Assembly: GCF_026241515.1 (NCBI RefSeq) | Contig: NZ_JAPHPW010000013.1 | Location: 1-64,000, forward strand | Source of the DNA: Vibrio sp. 14G-20 | GTDB taxonomy: Bacteria > Pseudomonadota > Gammaproteobacteria > Enterobacterales > Vibrionaceae | Length of the DNA stretch: 64,000 nt | Direction: 5' to 3' | Shown: positions 58,826-64,000 of the stretch, one piece after another | How positions within the stretch are numbered: the stretch's first letter is position 1 | Layout of the letters: each line of letters starts with the position of its first letter | The notes under the pieces: generated by a model | What the model saw: only the letters and a program-made list of their open reading frames with translations | Database searches by the model: none | Told to the model about the DNA's origin: nothing | Made by a program: the position numbers and the translations under genes

Positions 58826-59408
58826 TTTTAAGAGAACTAAAATCAAAGGTTTAGGGCTGTGAAAATCGTCTTGCCGTTTCCGTGAACTAATGTGCCGATA
58901 GCTACGTAACATACAAGCTATAGCATGGCTTTTGAGCGAAAATTCATCACCTTGATCTTGAGTAATGTCTCAAAGCTGGGACTTACCTCGCTTTACTAAC
59001 GATGGATAGCTCACCTCAACTAATACCCTGTATTCGTTAATGATTTATCAATTTGATTACTGTATATATTTATAAAATGAAAAGGTGCAATTACATTGTG
59101 AAATCACTTGTATATTAATCGGCATCCTACTAACTTTTAGCTAGTCTTTTTAAGCTTTCAAAGAAAGCTTAAATATTAGAAAAGACGTCTCTTAGCACAG
59201 ACATGGCATTTTTTATGGGGAAGACTAGGCTTAAGAGTAAGTAAACTATAATAAAACAGGTGAAATACATCTCTCCAAGGGTGGTTTGGACATAAGAACG
59301 AATTGTCATTGAAAAGAGCTAAGTATGAGTTTGATTAAAACCTGAAATTGCTATTACAAATAATTTTCACAGCTCTGAAGAACAGTGCTTTGTGACAACG
59401 GGGGATGT
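58826..59408. other. long upstream region of the giant adhesin gene
   Basis: About 580 bp without a recognisable gene. It should hold the adhesin promoter and its regulatory sites. A perfect 11-bp hairpin with a 3-nt loop is at 59149-59173. Confidence 0.45.
59149..59173. promoter_or_regulatory. hairpin upstream of the giant adhesin gene
   Basis: Perfect inverted repeat TTTAAGCTTTC AAA GAAAGCTTAAA, 236 bp before the adhesin start. It could be an operator, an RNA leader hairpin or a weak terminator. Confidence 0.5.
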
Positions 59409-62400
59409 ATGGATATTGAAGTTTCGCGCCAGGCTGCAGTAGTTGAAGCTGTGAGTGGTGATGTTGTCGTAGTTAAGCCTGACGGCAGTGCAAGAAAGGT
59501 TTCAGTTGGCGATACTATCCGTGCAAATGAGATCGTTATTACTTCGAACGGATCGGAAGTTCTATTAGGTGTTCAAAACGCTGCTATTCCAGTTGGCGAG
59601 AATTGTGTCGGTTGTGTTGATAATAATGTTGCGTGGGCAGAGGTACCAATTGCCGGTGAGGTTAATTTCGATTCAGAGCAAGCGGACGCCGGAACCTTTA
59701 CCGACGATGACCTTGCTGCTATCCAAGACGCAATTTTAGGTGGTGCCGACCCAACTCAAATATTAGAGGCAACGGCGGCTGGTGGCGGGCTGGGTTCTGC
59801 AAATGCTGGCTTCGTGACCATCGATTACAACTATACGCAAACTCAACCGACAACTTTTTTTGAAACCACAGGGCTAGACGACGAAGTTACAGAAGAACCT
59901 CGCGAAGAGTTCCGATCGATAACCCGCTCATCTGGCGGTCAATCAATCAGTGGAGTGCTCACTGAAGGTTCCATTTCTGATAATACCTATCCCCAGTCTA
60001 TTACATCTACAGAGACGATAATTGCCGGCAGTTTAGCGCTCGCACCTGATTCTTTTACCCCAGAAACGTTATCCCTCGCGTCACTACTTAGTGAACTTAA
60101 TAGCGACATTACCTCAAGCGGTCAGCCCGTCACCTTCACGTATGACGCGGTGACCAATTCTATCGTTGGTGTGCAAGGTTCTGACGAAGTATTACGTATC
60201 GACATTGAAGCCGTCAGTGTTGGCAATAACATTGAGCTTTCTTTAATCACAACGATTTCTCAGCCGATTGATCACGTACCGTCTGTTGGCGGTGGCCAGG
60301 TTTCCTACACTGGCGACCAAATTGATATCGCCTTCGATATTCAAGGTGAAGACAGCGCAGGAAACCCATTAGCAACACCAATCAATGTGCAAGTTGCCGT
60401 GGTTGATGGGGTCGATCCGTCTGCTGAAAGTGTGAATATCAGTAACGTTGAAACGAGCAGTTCAGCAATCGAAGGCACGTTCTCCAATATTGGGAGTGAT
60501 AACCTTCAATCAGCAGTCTTTGATGCAAGTGCATTAGAACAGTTTAATGGCGTACTCAGTGATAATCAGAACACGCTTGCCAGACTTTCTGATGATGGAA
60601 CGACTATCACTCTGGCTATCCAAGGTCGTGGTGAGGTGGTTCTCACTATCTCACTTGATACCGATGGCACCTATAAATTTGAGCAGTTTAATCCGATCGA
60701 ACAGATCGGCACTGACTCACTCTCTTTTTCGCTGCCGATCACGGTTACGGACTTTGACCAAGATGTTGTAACTAATACCATTAACATTGAGATTGCTGAT
60801 GGCGATAGCCCGGTTGTGACCAATGTCGACAGTATCGATGTTGATGAAGCTGGTATTGTTGGTGGTTCTCAAGAGGGAACCGCACCCATAGCGGGTAGCG
60901 GAAGTATTACTGCAGATGTTTTTGATAGTGATATCATTGACCATTATGAGCTTGAGCCGACGGAGTTTAATACTGGTGGTTCTTTAACGTCTAATGGCGA
61001 AGCCGTATTGCTTGAGCTGATTGATGAAACTAACGGTGTAAGAACTTACGAAGGCTATGTTGAAGTCAATGGTTCTCGAATTACGGTCTTTGACGTTAAA
61101 GTTGATAGCCCGTCATTGGGGAACTATGAATTCACTCTGTACGAAGAGCTTTCTCACCAAGGTGCTGAAGACGCGTTGTTGACCTTTGCTTTGCCTATTT
61201 ATGCCGTTGATGCGGATGGAGACCGTTCTGCACTATCTGGCGGTTCGAGTACACCAGAAGCCGCTGAGATTCTCGTTAATGTCACAGATGATGTTGTTGA
61301 GCTCGTTGATAAGGTTGAATCAGTCACTGAACCAACTTTAGCGGGCGATACTATCGTTTCGTATAACCTGTTCAGTTTCGAAGGCGCAGATGGTTCGACA
61401 ATTCAATCGTTTAACTACGACGGTGTTGACTATCCACTAGATCAAAGCTTGCTCCCCGATGCTACCCAGACTTTCAGTTTTACTGAGGGTGTCGTCACTA
61501 TCTCATTAAACGGTGATTTCAGTTTTGAAGTCGCTCGTGATATCGACCACTCAAGCAGTGAAACTATAGTAAAACAGTTCTCATTTTTAGCTGAAGATGG
61601 TGATGGAGATACTGATACCTCAACACTTGAACTGAGTATTACCGATGGTCAGAACCCAACTATAGATCTGATTCCACCTGTCACTTTATTTGAAACAGAT
61701 CTTGCCGATGGTTCTGCGCCAAGCGGAAGTACAGTGAGCGCAACTGAAACGATTACCTTTACTGCAGGCAGTGATGATGTAGCGAGTTTCCGTATTGAAC
61801 CAACCGAGTTCAATGTGGGTGGTGTACTCAAATCGAATGGATTTTCGGTCGAGATAAAAGAAGATTCGGCTAATCCGGGCACTTATATCGGCTTTATTAC
61901 TGATGGTTCGAATACTGAAGTTCCTGTATTCACGATTGCCTTCTCTACAAGTACGTTGGGCGAATACACCTTTACTCTACTTGAAGCGTTAGACCATGCG
62001 GATGGTTTAGATAACAACGATCTGAGCTTCGATTTGCCTGTTTATGCGGTTGATACGGATGGCGACGATTCATTGGTGTCTCAACTTAACGTGACCATCG
62101 GTGATGATGTTCAAATCATGCAAGACGGCACGTTAGATATCACTGAGCCAAATCTGGCTGATGGAACAATCACAACCAATACCATTGATGTAATGCCAAA
62201 TCAGAGTGCGGATGGCGCGACGATCACTCAGTTTACCTATGACGGTCAGCTACGAACACTTGATCAAAATGACACTGGCGAACAGCAATTCAGCTTCACG
62301 GAAGGCGAACTGTTTATCACCCTTGAAGGTGAAGTGCGATTTGAGCCAAATCGTAATTTAGACCACACGGCAAGTGAAGATATCGTGAAGTCGATTGTGG

Positions 62401-64000
62401 TGACTTCAAGTGATTTTGATAATGATCCGGTGACTTCAACCGTAACATTGACGATCACGGATGGTGATAACCCTACGATTGACGTTATTCCAAGCGTTAT
62501 TCTTTCCGAAACTAATCTAAGCGATGGCTCAGCTTCGAGTGGCAGCGCGGTAAGCTCGACTCAAACCATCACGTTTACCAATCAAAGTGATGATGTGGTT
62601 CGTTTCCGTATTGAGCCAACGGAGTTCAATACTAACGACGATCTTAAATCGAACGGTTTAGCCGTTGAGTTACGTGAAGATCCGGCGGGGTCGGGTGATT
62701 ACATTGGTTTTACTACCAGTGCGACGAATGTCGAAACCACGGTATTTACGCTGAGTTTCTCTAGCACCACTTTAGGTGAATATACCTTCACTTTGCTTGA
62801 AGCGTTGGACCACCAAGATGCTCGAGGTAATAACGACCTCAGCTTTGATTTACCTGTTTACGCGGTAGATAGCGATGATGATGATTCTCTGATGTCTCCG
62901 CTCAATGTGACTATCGGTGATGATGTTCAAATCATGCAAGACGGTACGCTCAATATTACTGAGCCGACAGTCGCCGATTTAACCGCCGTCACACCACCGA
63001 CGACTGCTATTTTCGATGCGATGCCAAATCAAAGCGCTGATGGCGCGACGGTCACTCAGTTCACTTATGATGGCCAACTTCGAACGCTTGACCAAAATGA
63101 CAATGGTGAGCAGCAGTTTAGCTTCACGGAAGGTGAACTGTTCATCACTCTTCAAGGTGATGTGCGCTTCGAGCCCAATCGTAATCTAGACCACACGCTG
63201 AACGAAGACATCGTGAAATCGATTGTGGTGACATCTAGCGATTCGGATAACGATGTGCTGACCTCAACGGTTACGTTGACCATTACCGATGGTGATATCC
63301 CGACCATTGATAATGTCCCAATTGTGAACTTGTCAGAAACGAATTTGAGTGACGGCTCTGCGCCAAGTGGCAGCGTGGTTAGTTCAACTCAAACCATTAC
63401 CTTTACCAATCAAAGTGATGATGTAACAAGTTTCCGTATTGAACCGACTGAGTTCAACGTCGGTGGTGCTTTGACATCAAACGGCCTGGCAGTCGAACTG
63501 AAAGCCGATCCAACCACGCCGGGCGGCTACATCGGTTATGTTACTGATGGTTCGAATGTTGAAACCAACGTATTCACGATTAGCTTTTCAGATACCAACT
63601 TAGGCCAATACACCTTCACCTTACTTGAAGCGTTAGACCATGTAGATGGCCTCGCAAATAATAATTTGAGTTTCGACTTGCCGGTCTACGCGGTCGATAG
63701 CGATGGCGATGATTCTTTGGTTTCTCAGTTAAATGTAACCATCGGTGATGATGTTCAAATCATGCAAGGTGGTACGTTAGATATCACTGAGCCAAATCTT
63801 GCAGATGGCACAATCACAACCAATACCATCGATGTGATGCCAAATCAGAGTGCCGATGGTGCGACGATCATTCAGTTTACTTATGATGGTCAAGTTCGAA
63901 CACTGGATCAAACTGACAATGGTGAGCAGCAATTCAGCTTCACAGAAGGTGAGTTGTTCATCACTCTTCAAGGTGAAGTGCGATTCGAGCCAAATCGCAA
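59409..64000 (+). CDS. giant type I-secreted adhesin with LapA-type retention module (5' part, truncated by the window)
   Basis: The reading frame from ATG 59409 stays open to the window end (1530 codons). The first 130 residues are a retention module (VSGDVVVVKPDGSARKVSVGDTI, IPVGENCVGC, DPTQILEATAAGG): TAAG at 122-125 is the dialanine site cleaved by periplasmic LapG protease, with cyclic di-GMP and LapD controlling release. After a Thr/Ser-rich linker come large beta-rich T1SS-type repeats (about 272 residues each in two halves, with FRIEPTEFN and LGEYTFTLLEALDH), likely Ca2+-binding Ig-like domains. The C-terminus with RTX repeats and the secretion signal would lie beyond the window. GGGG precedes the ATG. 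Two diguanylate cyclases in the window fit c-di-GMP control of biofilm adhesins generally, not specifically. Confidence 0.9.
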   Translation, partial: MDIEVSRQAAVVEAVSGDVVVVKPDGSARKVSVGDTIRANEIVITSNGSEVLLGVQNAAIPVGENCVGCVDNNVAWAEVPIAGEVNFDSEQADAGTFTDDDLAAIQDAILGGADPTQILEATAAGGGLGSANAGFVTIDYNYTQTQPTTFFETTGLDDEVTEEPREEFRSITRSSGGQSISGVLTEGSISDNTYPQSITSTETIIAGSLALAPDSFTPETLSLASLLSELNSDITSSGQPVTFTYDAVTNSIVGVQGSDEVLRIDIEAVSVGNNIELSLITTISQPIDHVPSVGGGQVSYTGDQIDIAFDIQGEDSAGNPLATPINVQVAVVDGVDPSAESVNISNVETSSSAIEGTFSNIGSDNLQSAVFDASALEQFNGVLSDNQNTLARLSDDGTTITLAIQGRGEVVLTISLDTDGTYKFEQFNPIEQIGTDSLSFSLPITVTDFDQDVVTNTINIEIADGDSPVVTNVDSIDVDEAGIVGGSQEGTAPIAGSGSITADVFDSDIIDHYELEPTEFNTGGSLTSNGEAVLLELIDETNGVRTYEGYVEVNGSRITVFDVKVDSPSLGNYEFTLYEELSHQGAEDALLTFALPIYAVDADGDRSALSGGSSTPEAAEILVNVTDDVVELVDKVESVTEPTLAGDTIVSYNLFSFEGADGSTIQSFNYDGVDYPLDQSLLPDATQTFSFTEGVVTISLNGDFSFEVARDIDHSSSETIVKQFSFLAEDGDGDTDTSTLELSITDGQNPTIDLIPPVTLFETDLADGSAPSGSTVSATETITFTAGSDDVASFRIEPTEFNVGGVLKSNGFSVEIKEDSANPGTYIGFITDGSNTEVPVFTIAFSTSTLGEYTFTLLEALDHADGLDNNDLSFDLPVYAVDTDGDDSLVSQLNVTIGDDVQIMQDGTLDITEPNLADGTITTNTIDVMPNQSADGATITQFTYDGQLRTLDQNDTGEQQFSFTEGELFITLEGEVRFEPNRNLDHTASEDIVKSIVVTSSDFDNDPVTSTVTLTITDGDNPTIDVIPSVILSETNLSDGSASSGSAVSSTQTITFTNQSDDVVRFRIEPTEFNTNDDLKSNGLAVELREDPAGSGDYIGFTTSATNVETTVFTLSFSSTTLGEYTFTLLEALDHQDARGNNDLSFDLPVYAVDSDDDDSLMSPLNVTIGDDVQIMQDGTLNITEPTVADLTAVTPPTTAIFDAMPNQSADGATVTQFTYDGQLRTLDQNDNGEQQFSFTEGELFITLQGDVRFEPNRNLDHTLNEDIVKSIVVTSSDSDNDVLTSTVTLTITDGDIPTIDNVPIVNLSETNLSDGSAPSGSVVSSTQTITFTNQSDDVTSFRIEPTEFNVGGALTSNGLAVELKADPTTPGGYIGYVTDGSNVETNVFTISFSDTNLGQYTFTLLEALDHVDGLANNNLSFDLPVYAVDSDGDDSLVSQLNVTIGDDVQIMQGGTLDITEPNLADGTITTNTIDVMPNQSADGATIIQFTYDGQVRTLDQTDNGEQQFSFTEGELFITLQGEVRFEPNR
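61284..64000 (+). repeat. near-identical repeats of 816-828 bp in the adhesin
   Basis: The anchor GDDVQIM (or its divergent form TDDVVEL) recurs at 61284, 62100, 62916 and 63744, giving periods of 816, 816 and 828 bp (272, 272 and 276 residues). Units from 62100 onward are visibly very similar at DNA level; the first is more diverged. The last unit is cut by the window end. Confidence 0.9.

Noticed and set aside
60547..63971. Short frames within the adhesin region
   Set aside because: All lie in other frames of the long open reading frame starting at 59409.

Overview
The window reads as chromosomal DNA of a marine Vibrio, most like the V. splendidus group. The evidence is the gene content and order: cydDC-trxB followed by a VC1184-type PLP enzyme, a full hutCIGUH cluster, thrS-infC-rpmI-rplT, a lexA-boxed sulA, speAB, and Vibrio-typical DUF families (DUF2797, DUF3334, DUF3581, DUF3187). 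The species call is inference; no rRNA, tRNA, IS element, prophage or CRISPR array was seen.

Layout. 1-6.4 kb: a lipoprotein of unknown function, the CydDC exporter and thioredoxin reductase, all on the minus strand. 6.7-9.5 kb: an AT-rich accessory insert with a tightly coupled three-gene minus-strand cassette (GHKL ATPase without kinase domains, STAS-like DUF4325 protein, two-TM protein), then about 900 bp without a clear gene. 9.5-20.7 kb: a 2-oxoglutarate oxygenase coupled to a desulfurase-like PLP enzyme that lacks the catalytic cysteine, a DJ-1/PfpI protein with a divergent LysR regulator, two GGEEF diguanylate cyclases, DUF2797, GlpM, an SLC13 carrier and SanA. 20.7-31.9 kb: malic enzyme, an HrpB-like helicase, purC, SOS-controlled sulA, a Sel1/J-domain membrane protein, an OmpA-type lipoprotein, DUF2786 and DUF3334 proteins. 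32-36.6 kb: a YdiJ-type D-2-hydroxyglutarate dehydrogenase, an isoprenylcysteine methyltransferase-like membrane protein and DUF3581.

36.8-43.2 kb: histidine utilisation genes, transcribed hutC, then hutI-hutG-hutU-hutH, with HutC-type operators and a CRP-like site. 43.4-45.2 kb: Spo0M and a DUF3187 outer-membrane protein. 45.2-48.9 kb: the translation operon thrS-infC-rpmI-rplT, with a tRNA-Thr-anticodon-like hairpin before thrS and an ATT start for infC. 49-55.3 kb: YqfB, an orphan, a leucine-rich-repeat protein kinase, an ABC-F ATPase, and an aldehyde dehydrogenase-TetR pair. 55.9-58.7 kb: speA-speB, which turn arginine into putrescine. 59.4 kb to the end: the 5' part (over 4.5 kb) of a giant type I-secreted adhesin with a LapA-like retention module, a TAAG LapG site and near-identical repeats of about 272 residues; it runs off the window.

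The best candidate for an undescribed system is the GHKL/STAS-like/two-TM cassette at 6679-8646. Other notable points are the non-cysteine 'desulfurase' with its oxygenase partner, the thrS anticodon mimic, a large perfect inverted repeat of LexA-like half-sites upstream of sulA, and short tandem repeats at several gene ends.
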